Shown here piece after piece: positions 24,604-33,195 of a stretch of DNA of 40,347 bases. Below the pieces are notes generated by a model. It did no database searches. It saw only the letters and a program-made list of their open reading frames with translations, and was not told the origin of the DNA. Position numbers and translations under genes: made by a program. Source of the stretch: Fusobacterium sp. DD2 (lineage in GTDB: Bacteria; Fusobacteriota; Fusobacteriia; Fusobacteriales; Fusobacteriaceae). Within the stretch, counting starts at the first letter, position 1; each line of letters begins with the position of its first letter. Location of the stretch: the NCBI RefSeq assembly GCF_018205345.1, contig NZ_JADRHM010000015.1, positions 1-40,347 of the forward strand, in the 5' to 3' direction.

Positions 24604-26061
24604 TCAATAATTAAGAAACCTGGACTTCTTCTCATAATACCCTGTTTTTTCATAATAAAACTTAGGATATAAAAGATATAAATTAGTTTTAGCCCTGGAA
24701 CATCCAACATAGTATAATCTTTTTTCCTCTTCTAACTCTTCCTCATTATTAAATGATGGGAATATCCCTTCCATCATTGTTGGTAAAAATACCACATCCC
24801 ATTCAAGTCCCTTTGAACTATGTACTGAAAGCAGTGCTACTCCATCTGAGGATTCATCACTTTTTGTATGATATGGAATACCATTAGATGTAAGATATTT
24901 TAATAGTCCTTTTACTCCATATCTGTTTCTATATAAAATAGCTATCTCACTATATGAAGTTCCAGACAGGTGCAGATTCATAATTTTCTTACATAGATAT
25001 TCCCACTGCTTTTCCTCATTTATAAATTGATTTTTAAATATCCTTCCACCTGAATTCCCAGTTCCAATAACTTTTTTATTATATTTAATCTTCATGCTTT
25101 TAGAGATCTTATTTGTATAGTTGATTATTTCCTCTTTACTTCTATAATTTGTTTGAAGTTTGATTAGCTTTGAATTTGGAAAGTCTTTTCCAAATTTTAA
25201 AATATTAGTAAAGTCTGCCCCTCTAAAACCATATATGCTTTGAAAGTCATCTCCAACTACCATAAGATTTTTTTCTTTTCCAACAAGTAATTTGAGAAGT
25301 CTCCTCTGTTCATCATTACTATCCTGATACTCATCAACTATGAGATACTCTATACCTCTTTGAATATATTCAAGAAAATTTCTATTTTCCATAAATTTCT
25401 CATTAACTTTTCTTATTAAATCCTCAAATTCATAGAGATTATTTTCCTCTTTCTTACTAGTGAACTTTTCATATATACTCTGTGATACCTCTTTTTGTTT
25501 ACTGTCAATAAGGATTTCTCTATTTAGTTCCTTCGCTTCAATATACTCTTCAACATCTTTTAAAGCGATTTTAAGATTACCAATCTTCTCTTCATGAAAA
25601 AGTGTTTCTATAATCTCTCTCTTTTGGTCATCTCCAAGTATATGCATCTCCTCTATATTAAATAGTGCTTTATTCTTAAAAATTATCTTTGCACATAGAG
25701 AGTGAAAAGTCATTATCCTGACTTTTGTTTCCTTCGTTTCAAGTATTCCAAGAAGTCTTTCTCTCATCTCTTCAGCTGCTTTTCTTGTAAAAGTTATCAT
25801 TAGAATCTGGCTTGGTAACACACCATTTTCAATTAAATAAGCAGTACGATAGACCATTGTTCTGGTTTTTCCAGAACCAGCTCCCGCTATTACAAGATAT
25901 TGGCCTTTTAAACAATGAAGTGCAATCTGTTGCTCTTTGCTTAAAACTTTTGAATAGTCTATCTTAAGATTTCCTATTAAATTATTTTTTTCATATTTTA
26001 CTTCTCTTTTTTCTAATTTACTTACTATCTTCTTTAACTGAACCTCTGGTGAAATCCCCAA
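24604..26061 (-). CDS. UvrD/Rep-family DNA helicase lacking the 2B subdomain
   Basis: The 485-residue protein has every superfamily 1A helicase motif: Q motif LSKEQQIALHCLKG, Walker A AGAGSGKT (59-66), Ia TFTRKAAEEMRER, II DEYQD (243-247), III GDDFQSIYGFRGAD, IV QTNYRS (303-308), V LLSVHSSKGLEWD (410-422) and VI RLYYVGCSRAK (448-458). UvrD, Rep and PcrA are about 670-730 residues; here the segment ILYRNRYGVKGLLKYL is followed almost at once by motif V, so the 2B domain appears absent. It begins with TTG (26061) after AAGGA, and I see no in-frame ATG. It lies 20 bases after the permease gene. Its role in repair or replication is not assigned. Confidence 0.85.
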   Translation of the reverse strand: MGISPEVQLKKIVSKLEKREVKYEKNNLIGNLKIDYSKVLSKEQQIALHCLKGQYLVIAGAGSGKTRTMVYRTAYLIENGVLPSQILMITFTRKAAEEMRERLLGILETKETKVRIMTFHSLCAKIIFKNKALFNIEEMHILGDDQKREIIETLFHEEKIGNLKIALKDVEEYIEAKELNREILIDSKQKEVSQSIYEKFTSKKEENNLYEFEDLIRKVNEKFMENRNFLEYIQRGIEYLIVDEYQDSNDEQRRLLKLLVGKEKNLMVVGDDFQSIYGFRGADFTNILKFGKDFPNSKLIKLQTNYRSKEEIINYTNKISKSMKIKYNKKVIGTGNSGGRIFKNQFINEEKQWEYLCKKIMNLHLSGTSYSEIAILYRNRYGVKGLLKYLTSNGIPYHTKSDESSDGVALLSVHSSKGLEWDVVFLPTMMEGIFPSFNNEEELEEEKRLYYVGCSRAKTNLYLLYPKFYYEKTGYYEKKSRFLNY

Positions 26062-26081
26062 TACACCACATCCTTTTATTT

Positions 26082-27599
26082 TTAGTCTTCAGATTTTAGA
26101 TATTCTCCAAGAATAAAAGCTGATAAAATTATCGCAATTATAATAGAGGTAAAGGCAGAACTTTCCATATACTGTTTATTGGAAACAAGTGAGTAGTTTA
26201 CCAGTGAAGCAACTGGAAATATATCCTCAAGTTGCATAGTATATCCTATAGTAAATTCTCCAAATACAATTGCAAATATCTGTAAAAAGGCTGATAAAAA
26301 TATATTCTTTAAAATTGGAAACTCAACATATATAAAACGTTGTAATGAGTTTTTACAATCTAAATCTCCACTCTCAAGTACTTCTCTTGGAAACTTCTTA
26401 ACATACTGATACATAAATGAATACCCTATTGGAATAACAACAATCAGATAACCAAGTATTAAAAGAAATGCAAGTGGTATATCAAATAAGACATTTAGGT
26501 AATATAAAGTTATTGCCAAAAATGCTCCTGAAATACCCAAATTTGAAAATATTAAAATATCTGTAAATCTATTATAATTCTTTATAATTATATATATTAA
26601 AACTACTGAAATAGCACTTACTACTATTGAAATTTTCAGTGAGTTAAAAAGGCTTTCAACAACTGCATAGTCCTCTATAAAATCTGGAGAAAATAGATTC
26701 TCATATGCTTTTATAGTAAATTTTCCAGTAATGACATTTACAAAAGAGTATAGAAATGAAAATGCTACTACTGCATATTGCAGTATTGCATAGATAAAAG
26801 AGTATATTCCCAGAACAGGGTTAAGTCTCTTACTCTCAGGATTTCCTGTAAGCTCATATTCTTTTATAAAAATTCCAAAAAGGTTTAAGATTATCAATAC
26901 AATAACCTGAATTATACCAAGATACATAGCCTTTGAAAAATTAGCACCACTCATCAGTGTATTTGCAATTTCAACTTCTATTATTGAATATTTAATTCCA
27001 CCTAATGATAATACAATTCCTAAACCTAAGAAGCAATATGTAAATACCAGTATAAACCCTCTAAATATTTGTGGCATAATAAGTGGAAGCTGACCTCTAA
27101 AAAAGATAGTAATATTATCAGCACCATCTCCTTTCATAGCTTCAATTATCTCTTTTGGAATTCTCTTCAATCCCTCTCCTATATACTTTACAAATATTGG
27201 TGAGTTGTAAAATACATTAGCAATAACAATAGCCTTTAAACTATATAGTATATTCATCTCTTTAAATATCTCCATATTAAATACAATGGAGAAAATAGTG
27301 ACAACTGATATCACTGGAAAAAAGAATGGTATAAATATCAAACCATTTATTAGTTTTGTCAGAAAATTTCTTTTGTATGCTGAATAGTACGCTGGGATAA
27401 GTGCAATAAGAAAAGCTACAACTGTAGAGTAGAAACTCTGTTTTACTGAAAAGAACAGTACATCTAAAATATTTTGCTGAGATAGTTCCCTAATCTTATC
27501 TATATGGAAAAAATCTCTTGCAAAAAAATACACTGGTAACACCCAGGCCAGTCCGCAAACTAAATTTATTGTAATTGACGTAAATCTCTTTGTATTCAT
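26082..27599 (-). CDS. ABC transporter permease, two-domain (ThiP/FbpB-like)
   Basis: A 505-residue integral membrane protein with about 12 hydrophobic segments. It consists of two permease halves, each with an EAA-type loop: EAMKGDGADNITIFFRGQLP near residue 158 and ESGDLDCKNSLQRFIYVEFP near 410. This fused layout belongs to importers for iron(III), thiamine (ThiP) or related substrates. FGEFTIGYTMQLEDIFPVAS near residue 450 resembles that group. No binding protein or ATPase lies beside it, so the substrate is not assigned. The thiamine operon nearby makes thiamine worth testing. It starts at ATG after GATGGGAGAATT and is divergent from holA. Confidence 0.78.
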   Translation of the reverse strand: MNTKRFTSITINLVCGLAWVLPVYFFARDFFHIDKIRELSQQNILDVLFFSVKQSFYSTVVAFLIALIPAYYSAYKRNFLTKLINGLIFIPFFFPVISVVTIFSIVFNMEIFKEMNILYSLKAIVIANVFYNSPIFVKYIGEGLKRIPKEIIEAMKGDGADNITIFFRGQLPLIMPQIFRGFILVFTYCFLGLGIVLSLGGIKYSIIEVEIANTLMSGANFSKAMYLGIIQVIVLIILNLFGIFIKEYELTGNPESKRLNPVLGIYSFIYAILQYAVVAFSFLYSFVNVITGKFTIKAYENLFSPDFIEDYAVVESLFNSLKISIVVSAISVVLIYIIIKNYNRFTDILIFSNLGISGAFLAITLYYLNVLFDIPLAFLLILGYLIVVIPIGYSFMYQYVKKFPREVLESGDLDCKNSLQRFIYVEFPILKNIFLSAFLQIFAIVFGEFTIGYTMQLEDIFPVASLVNYSLVSNKQYMESSAFTSIIIAIILSAFILGEYLKSED

Positions 27600-27636
27600 A
27601 ATTCTCCCATCTCTTTTATCATTTATATTTATAGTA

Positions 27637-27650
27637 TATCAAATTTGATA
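27637..27650. promoter_or_regulatory. Palindrome in the permease-holA divergent region
   Basis: TATCAAATTTGATA is an exact 14-bp palindrome, extended by one AT pair on the left, 38 bases before the permease ATG. It could be an operator for the permease gene. No regulator is identified. Confidence 0.3.
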
Positions 27651-27729
27651 ATATATTTCTATCAAGCTTTATTTTTTTCAATTATTGTGTTATGATTTAT
27701 TATAAATCAGTTTTTGGAAAGGTGAAATT

Positions 27730-28716
27730 ATGCTATATTTGTTATATGGAGATACAGCTCCACTTCAAATTAAATATGAAGAGATTATAGGTGAAATAAA
27801 AAATAAATATCCAGGTATTAGGGAGAAAATTTTTGATGGTTCAACAGATGATATTTCATCTTTTTTTGACTCAGTTTCTACAAATTCAATGTTCTCTCCT
27901 CACGAACTAATTATTTTAAAAAGAGCAGAGGATTGTAAAAATTTAGCAGATATTGGTAAAAGTCTTAAAATGTATAATCTTGCACAGAAAGAAGTAGTTA
28001 TTGTATATGAAGAGTTTTTAAATGACTATGGTAAAAGAACAAATGAGATAGGTAAACGTGTCCTTAATGCTTTTACTGATATTGCAGAAGTTATCTGTTT
28101 TAGAAAAGAAAATGAACAAAAGGCAAGTTTATTTTATATTCAACAGACATTGAATATCTCACAAACAGAAGCAGAAACACTTCAGAATCTGATTGGAGAT
28201 GACTTCTTTAAATTAAAAAATGAAATAGATAAAATTAAAAATTTTTTAGATGGAGATTCTTTTTCTCTGGAAAAAATAAAAAATATTATTTCAATAAATC
28301 ATGAGGCAAATCTGAAAAATCTTATAGAGACTTTTCTTCTAACCCATGATTATAAAAATCTTTTAAGGTATCTTAAAGAAGAAAATCTATATCCTCTGTT
28401 TATGTATCTCATTGCAGATGAGCTAATAATGTATCTCAAACTTACTCTTCTTATCAAAACAGATAGATGTAGTAGAAACATTTCATATAATAATTTTAAA
28501 GACAATGTCTATGATGAAATAAAAGATTATTTTGCAAATGATAGAGGAGCTATGCACCCATATCCAGTTTTTCTAAAACTTAAAAATGTTAATCTCTTTG
28601 ACGATAAACATCTTAAATCAAAACTTAGAAAACTAATGGAAATTGAGTATGATGTCAAAAGTGGTAATAAGCTTATAGATATAGAAGTGGAAAATTATAT
28701 TATAAGTTTTTTTTAA
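27730..28716 (+). CDS. holA: DNA polymerase III, delta subunit
   Basis: The delta subunit opens the beta sliding clamp as part of the clamp loader. The 328-residue length fits HolA. The N-terminus MLYLLYGDTAPLQIKYEE matches the family's FLLYGDE-type start. ISSFFDSVSTNSMFSPHELIILKRAE follows the conserved segment for clamp binding, and IGDDFFKLKNEIDKI near residue 156 matches the characteristic GxDLRxLxNEIEKL box. Like other delta subunits it has no Walker A motif. Overall similarity is low, as usual for HolA, so the call rests on these segments. The ATG follows GGAAAGGTGAAATT, and a terminator follows the stop. Confidence 0.85.
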   Translation: MLYLLYGDTAPLQIKYEEIIGEIKNKYPGIREKIFDGSTDDISSFFDSVSTNSMFSPHELIILKRAEDCKNLADIGKSLKMYNLAQKEVVIVYEEFLNDYGKRTNEIGKRVLNAFTDIAEVICFRKENEQKASLFYIQQTLNISQTEAETLQNLIGDDFFKLKNEIDKIKNFLDGDSFSLEKIKNIISINHEANLKNLIETFLLTHDYKNLLRYLKEENLYPLFMYLIADELIMYLKLTLLIKTDRCSRNISYNNFKDNVYDEIKDYFANDRGAMHPYPVFLKLKNVNLFDDKHLKSKLRKLMEIEYDVKSGNKLIDIEVENYIISFF

Positions 28717-28738
28717 AAGATAAATAGTGAAAATTAAG

Positions 28739-28781
28739 ATACATTCCAATTTTAAAAATAAAGATTGGAGTGTATTTTTTT
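28739..28781 (+). terminator. Terminator of holA
   Basis: ATACATTCCAAT (28739-28750) pairs with ATTGGAGTGTAT (28764-28775) with one T-G pair, followed by a T run. It begins 23 bases after the holA stop. Confidence 0.9.
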
Positions 28782-28857
28782 AAATCTTTTTTAATAAAAT
28801 AAATTTTATATTATAAATATGATTATCGGACTTTAATAATGTGGGTCCTATCTAGAC

Positions 28858-28886
28858 TTTACAATTACTGGATTTTTTGCTATACT
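28858..28886 (+). promoter_or_regulatory. Promoter of the Bax-like gene
   Basis: TTTACA (28858-28863) and TATACT (28881-28886) are 17 bp apart. The ATG at 28916 follows TTAAGGAGAAAAG. Confidence 0.7.
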
Positions 28887-28915
28887 TTTAAAAACTAAAT
28901 TTTAAGGAGAAAAGA

Positions 28916-29725
28916 ATGAAAAATAAAATTTTAAGCAGTTTATTTTTTGTCCTGTTTACAGTAATGAGTTTCCAGGCTCTTGGATTCGAATTACCTGAAT
29001 TCAGTACTAGCGATATCCCTAAAATAAAGTACAAAAATGTAAGTTTAAATAGTCTAGAGGATATAGAAAAATATAAGAACACAGAAGATTTATACTCTTT
29101 TTCAAATGTAAATTTAGACCTTAATTCACTTACTATGAATCAAAAGAAGACGGTATTTGTAGAGCTTCTTCTACCAGCTATTGAAGTTGTAAATAGTGAA
29201 ATAAACCATAATAAACAGATTGTTAAAAAATTATCTAAAAAAGAGTTTCTTAGTGAAAAAGAATATAGATATGCAAAATCTCTATTTAAAAAGTATAGAG
29301 TTCCATATGGAAAATGGAAAGAGCTGGATGATAGACTTCTTATATATCCAACATCTCTTATATTAACTCAGGGAGCTTTAGAAAGTGCCTGGGGAACATC
29401 AAGATTTTTTAAAGAAGGGAATAATCTATTCGGTATATGGTCAACTAATCCAAATGAACCGCGTATTCCTGCTAAAGGATCAAGAGCAGATGGATTTAGA
29501 CCACATCTGAAAAAGTATAACTCTATAAAGGAGTCAGTTGCAGATATTGTTCTTACTCTTTCAAGAGGAAATCCATATAAAAAATTGAGAAGATTTATAA
29601 GGGAAAATAAAAGCCCAGAGGAGATAGCTCAGGGTCTTGCATCATATTCTGAAGAGGGAGAGTTATACGTAAGAAAAGTTATCAGTACACTGAAAAGAAA
29701 TAACTTTACAGAGTATGATTCATAA
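28916..29725 (+). CDS. Bax-like glucosaminidase (cell-wall hydrolase)
   Basis: A 269-residue exported protein. The N-terminal signal peptide (MKNKILSSLFFVLFTVMSFQ, then ALGFE) suggests transport across the inner membrane. The glucosaminidase (endo-beta-N-acetylglucosaminidase-like) domain covers about residues 120-260: SLILTQGALESAWGTSRF carries the catalytic Glu156, then EGNNLFGIWS and the conserved YNSIKESVADIVLTL. The layout and length match Bax of Gammaproteobacteria, which acts on peptidoglycan. It has its own promoter and terminator and thus stands alone. Short direct repeats lie on both sides. Confidence 0.88.
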   Translation: MKNKILSSLFFVLFTVMSFQALGFELPEFSTSDIPKIKYKNVSLNSLEDIEKYKNTEDLYSFSNVNLDLNSLTMNQKKTVFVELLLPAIEVVNSEINHNKQIVKKLSKKEFLSEKEYRYAKSLFKKYRVPYGKWKELDDRLLIYPTSLILTQGALESAWGTSRFFKEGNNLFGIWSTNPNEPRIPAKGSRADGFRPHLKKYNSIKESVADIVLTLSRGNPYKKLRRFIRENKSPEEIAQGLASYSEEGELYVRKVISTLKRNNFTEYDS

Positions 29726-29742
29726 AATTAAAAGCTAATAAC

Positions 29743-29785
29743 AACAGATACAAAGCATTTTAATGCTATGCATCTGTTTTTTATT
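29743..29785 (+). terminator. Terminator of the Bax-like gene
   Basis: AACAGAT (29743-29749) pairs with ATCTGTT (29772-29778), with an inner AGCATT/AATGCT stem, followed by a T run. It lies 18 bases after the stop. Confidence 0.8.
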
Positions 29786-29837
29786 TATTTAATCATTTTT
29801 TATATATTTGATTATCGGACTTAATATGTTTTTAAAA

Positions 29838-29865
29838 TAAAAAGGCTGTTGAAAATACAACAGCC
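29838..29865 (-). terminator. Terminator of the thiamine operon
   Basis: On the minus strand GGCTGTTG (29865-29858) and CAACAGCC (29851-29844) form a perfect 8-bp stem, followed by TTTTTATTTT. It lies nine bases after the thiE stop. Confidence 0.9.
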
Positions 29866-29874
29866 CTTCGTTAT

Positions 29875-30507
29875 TTATAAAGTAATCTTCCCTATATACT
29901 CTTTAACAAATTCTGCAATGTTATCATTTGAAACTACTTCACTAACCATACAGATTGTGTGTGCGCCTCTAGATATGATTTCATCTATATTGTGAGTTTT
30001 TATCCCACCTATAGCTACAAAAGGCATATCTATATTCTTAGTTACAAAATCCAGATAATCAAGGCCAACAGGTTCTGTATCTTTAGTTGTAGTTGGATAT
30101 ATCGGCCCTACACCTATGTAGTCAACATCCTTATTATAATAAGCAGTGAATGCCTGTTCAGGACTATGTGTTGAAAGGCCTATTATTTTATCTTTTCCAA
30201 CGAGTTTTCTAACATCTGCTGGTGTCATATCATCTTGCCCTACATGAACTCCATCAGCATCTACAAGTAAAGCTAAATCTACATGATCATTGACAATAAA
30301 CAGTACTCCATTATCTCTACATAGCTCTCTTATTGCCTTTGCTTCTTTTATCTTTTCTTTCATAGATTTATCTTTTTCTCTATATTGAATTATTTTTATT
30401 CCACCTTTTATCATCTCTTTAACACATTGGAAATTGCTTTTTCCATTGCTAAATTTTTCCCCTGTTATTCCATATAAACCATTTGGTATGATTTTGTCTC
30501 TAATCAT
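29875..30507 (-). CDS. thiE: Thiamine-phosphate synthase
   Basis: ThiE joins the pyrimidine and thiazole phosphates to give thiamine phosphate. The 210-residue TIM-barrel protein has GLYGITGEKF, IKIIQYREKDKSMKEKIKEA, FIVNDHVDLALLVDADGVHVGQDDM, GPIYPTTTKDTEPVGLDYL and PFVAIGGIK, all ThiE hallmarks. I start it at ATG 30507, eight bases after AGGTGGG; this ATG overlaps the thiF stop by eight bases. A TTG upstream at 30540 would add 11 residues that do not look like ThiE. It is the last gene of the operon. Confidence 0.95.
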   Translation of the reverse strand: MIRDKIIPNGLYGITGEKFSNGKSNFQCVKEMIKGGIKIIQYREKDKSMKEKIKEAKAIRELCRDNGVLFIVNDHVDLALLVDADGVHVGQDDMTPADVRKLVGKDKIIGLSTHSPEQAFTAYYNKDVDYIGVGPIYPTTTKDTEPVGLDYLDFVTKNIDMPFVAIGGIKTHNIDEIISRGAHTICMVSEVVSNDNIAEFVKEYIGKITL

Positions 30508-31039
30508 TCTCACATCCCACCTGTAATATAATCTCTGCAACTTTTGCAGCTACCGTACAAACTTTATGCGAATAAGTTGCATAATTATCAATGTCACTAT
30601 GTAAATCACCAACAATATAAAAATTGTTTCCCTTTTTTACTGTGACTATACTCTCTGTATTCTTTCCACCAATTCCAGATACACATATTAGTAACTTTCC
30701 ACTATTATAAAACTCTTCCACCAAAAGAGATTTATACTCCTTTTTATCAAATCCATCAACTATAATATCACAATCAGAAAAATAATCTTTAATGTTATCT
30801 CTATCAAATTTAATAACGGAAAAAAAATAATGACCTTTTTTATTTATTCTTTTTAAATTTTCACATAACATCTCAGCCTTATATTTCCCTATCTGATCCT
30901 GAAAATAGAACTGTCTATTGAGATTTGATTCCTCTATCTTATCGAAATCTCCAAACTTAAAATCTGTAAATCCTGATCTAACAAGGTGCATAGCGACATT
31001 CGACCCTATGCCACCAACACCTGCTATCCCTATTTTCAT
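30500..31039 (-). CDS. thiF: ThiF-type adenylyltransferase, short form
   Basis: ThiF adenylates the C-terminal glycine of ThiS and helps to load its sulfur. This copy is short at 179 residues. It has the nucleotide-binding start [20 protein letters not shown], the DFDKIEESNLNRQFYF motif with the catalytic residues, and IVDGFDKKEYKS. It lacks the paired CXXC zinc motifs of MoeB and E. coli ThiF, as do other short ThiF proteins known from anaerobes, so the sulfur-transfer step may be handled by other proteins. The overlap with thiH is four bases. Confidence 0.9.
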   Translation of the reverse strand: MKIGIAGVGGIGSNVAMHLVRSGFTDFKFGDFDKIEESNLNRQFYFQDQIGKYKAEMLCENLKRINKKGHYFFSVIKFDRDNIKDYFSDCDIIVDGFDKKEYKSLLVEEFYNSGKLLICVSGIGGKNTESIVTVKKGNNFYIVGDLHSDIDNYATYSHKVCTVAAKVAEIILQVGCEND

Positions 31040-32142
31040 ACCAAAGTCTCCCAGTCTTTATACACAGGTTCAAGACCATGAGCTCTTATAGCTGCTACGA
31101 TTTCTTCTACGTTTCTGCTATCTGTAATATCAAATTGTGCTGTAGATTCATTTTCATGTGAATAACCACCAACTTCAACTCTTGAACCAGCAGAGAATTT
31201 AGTAATTCCAAGGTTTAAAAGGTGGTCTCTCATAAACGCACTCTCTCTTGTTGATAGATTTATTCCAGCTTTAGGTTGGAAAATTCTATTAGCTAAAATA
31301 ATTTGAACAAATGTTTTATCATTTACACTATAGCTATCTTTCAAATTCCCTTCAGCTTTATTAACTCTTGGGAAAGAGATACTAAAATCTGTATTTGGAT
31401 AGTTATCAATTAAATATTTTAGATGTAAACCAGTTCTAAAAGCATCTTCTCTTATGTTTCCAAGTCCAAGTAGGGCCCCTATTCCTATAGTTCTTAATCC
31501 CGCTTTTGCCCCTCTTTCAGGTGTATCAAGTCTATATCTGAAATTTTTCTTTTCACCTGATAAGTGTACCTGTGCATACCTAACTTCGTCATAAGTTTCC
31601 TGATAAACAGTAAGTCCATCAAGTCCATATCCTTTAAGATAGCTATACTCATCTTCATCTAATGGCATAACTTCTATTGATACAGATGTAAAATGTTTTT
31701 TTAATACATTTATTGCATCTCTTAGATATTCCTTACTTATAAGTCCCTTTGCTTCACCTGTAAGAAGTAATATATTTTGAATTTCACTCTTTGCTATCTC
31801 TTCTGCTTCTTTTTCAATCTCTTCCATCTTCATATGACGTCTTTTTATATGATTTTTCTTTGAGAACCCGCAATAAATACAGTTACTAGTACAGTAGTTC
31901 GATACATAAATTGGAAGATATAAAGATATTACATTTCCAAAATGCTGTCTAGTAAGTTTTGCAGCTCTTACTGCCATTTCTTCTAAATGGTTTTGAGCTT
32001 TTGGTGATAAAAGATTTAAATAATCATATACTGAGCAGTGATCTTTAGATATGCTATTAACAATCATCTCATCTGTTACACTGTCAAAATATTTATTATA
32101 ATCAAAATCTTTCCATTTCTCTAATTCATAGTAGTAACTCAT
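31036..32142 (-). CDS. thiH: 2-iminoacetate synthase (tyrosine lyase)
   Basis: ThiH is a radical SAM enzyme that splits tyrosine to dehydroglycine and p-cresol for thiazole synthesis, an oxygen-sensitive route that suits an anaerobe. The 368-residue protein has the cluster motif [14 protein letters not shown] (CX3CX2C, about residues 83-90), [30 protein letters not shown] and [16 protein letters not shown]. The C-terminal [12 protein letters not shown] and [15 protein letters not shown] complete the family pattern. Its ATG overlaps the thiG stop (ATGA). This anaerobic ThiH replaces the oxygen-dependent glycine oxidase ThiO. Confidence 0.96.
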   Translation of the reverse strand: MSYYYELEKWKDFDYNKYFDSVTDEMIVNSISKDHCSVYDYLNLLSPKAQNHLEEMAVRAAKLTRQHFGNVISLYLPIYVSNYCTSNCIYCGFSKKNHIKRRHMKMEEIEKEAEEIAKSEIQNILLLTGEAKGLISKEYLRDAINVLKKHFTSVSIEVMPLDEDEYSYLKGYGLDGLTVYQETYDEVRYAQVHLSGEKKNFRYRLDTPERGAKAGLRTIGIGALLGLGNIREDAFRTGLHLKYLIDNYPNTDFSISFPRVNKAEGNLKDSYSVNDKTFVQIILANRIFQPKAGINLSTRESAFMRDHLLNLGITKFSAGSRVEVGGYSHENESTAQFDITDSRNVEEIVAAIRAHGLEPVYKDWETLV

Positions 32143-32918
32143 TTGTTATCACCTAGATCTAAGAAATCTGTAAGTGGTGATGATGCACTTGCATATTTCT
32201 TTTCTTCAGCCATTTTAGATAAGAATGCTTCTCTTCCAGCTTCTACTGCTAATGCAAATGCTCTTCCCATTCTAACTGGATCCTGTGCAGTTGCTATTGC
32301 TGTATTTACAAGTACTGCATCACATCCCATTTCCATTGCCATTGCAGCATCTGATGGTTTACCAATTCCTGCATCTACAATTACTGGAAGTTTACTATTT
32401 TCAAGCATCATTTCAATAAGTTCCTTTGTTATAATTCCACGGTTTGACCCAATAGGTGATCCAAGTGGCATAACTGCTGCTGCTCCAGCTTCTTCCAATT
32501 TTTTTGCTGTAACTAAATCTGGCATTATATATGGAAGAACGATAAATCCTTCATCTGCTAAAATTTTTGTAGCTTTAACAGTTTCAGCATTGTCAGGCAT
32601 CAAATATTTATTATCATTTATTATTTCAATTTTTATAAAATCTCCACATCCTGCTTCTCTTGCAATATGTGCAATTTTAACTGCCTCTTCTGCATTTCTT
32701 GCTCCAGATGTATTTGGAAGTAATGTCATATTTTTAGGAATATAATTCAAAATGTTTTCTTTGGGATTAGTGAAATTAATTCTTCTCAAAGCCATTGTTA
32801 TTATTTCAGACTTAGATGCTTCTAACATAGGTGCTACTAAATTTTTATCTGAAAATTTTCCTGTTCCTGTTAACAATCTGCTACCAAACTTACGCCCTTT
32901 TAAAACTAATTCATCCAT
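32139..32918 (-). CDS. thiG: Thiazole synthase
   Basis: ThiG builds the thiazole phosphate from deoxyxylulose phosphate, dehydroglycine and ThiS thiocarboxylate. The 259-residue protein has [59 protein letters not shown] with the catalytic Lys, and [20 protein letters not shown] at the C-terminus. It follows thiS by 46 bases and overlaps thiH by four bases. Confidence 0.96.
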   Translation of the reverse strand: MDELVLKGRKFGSRLLTGTGKFSDKNLVAPMLEASKSEIITMALRRINFTNPKENILNYIPKNMTLLPNTSGARNAEEAVKIAHIAREAGCGDFIKIEIINDNKYLMPDNAETVKATKILADEGFIVLPYIMPDLVTAKKLEEAGAAAVMPLGSPIGSNRGIITKELIEMMLENSKLPVIVDAGIGKPSDAAMAMEMGCDAVLVNTAIATAQDPVRMGRAFALAVEAGREAFLSKMAEEKKYASASSPLTDFLDLGDNK

Positions 32919-32964
32919 TTTACTATCTCCTTCTTATTTTTGTCCTATATTATGTATTATAAAA

Positions 32965-33180
32965 TTATCCACCTGAAACGAAACTTAGAACTTCTACGAC
33001 ATAATCATTGGCTATTTTTTGGACTTTCCAGTCATTTTTTTTGATTACTTCATCATTTACTAAGACTACTGCTCCACCTAATTTTAGATTATTTTCTTTG
33101 GATAATCTTTCAAGAAGTTTTTCTACAGTAATCTCTGTTCCTTCAATTTCATATTTTTCTCCATTTAGTTTTATATTCAT
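32965..33180 (-). CDS. thiS: Sulfur carrier protein ThiS
   Basis: A 71-residue ubiquitin-like protein that ends in Gly-Gly (VEVLSFVSGG), as needed for adenylation by ThiF and conversion to the thiocarboxylate. The beta-grasp sequence begins MNIKLNGEKYEIEGTEITVE. Length matches ThiS (about 65-70). It lies between thiC and thiG in the operon, which removes most doubt in favour of ThiS over MoaD. Confidence 0.95.
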   Translation of the reverse strand: MNIKLNGEKYEIEGTEITVEKLLERLSKENNLKLGGAVVLVNDEVIKKNDWKVQKIANDYVVEVLSFVSGG

Positions 33181-33195
33181 ATAACTATCTCCTGC

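Noticed and set aside
32143-32745. Long open frame antisense to thiG
   Set aside because: It is the opposite strand of a convincing ThiG gene, has low-complexity composition, and no ribosome-binding site or homology. Similar frames lie antisense to nfnAB, cbiH and other genes.
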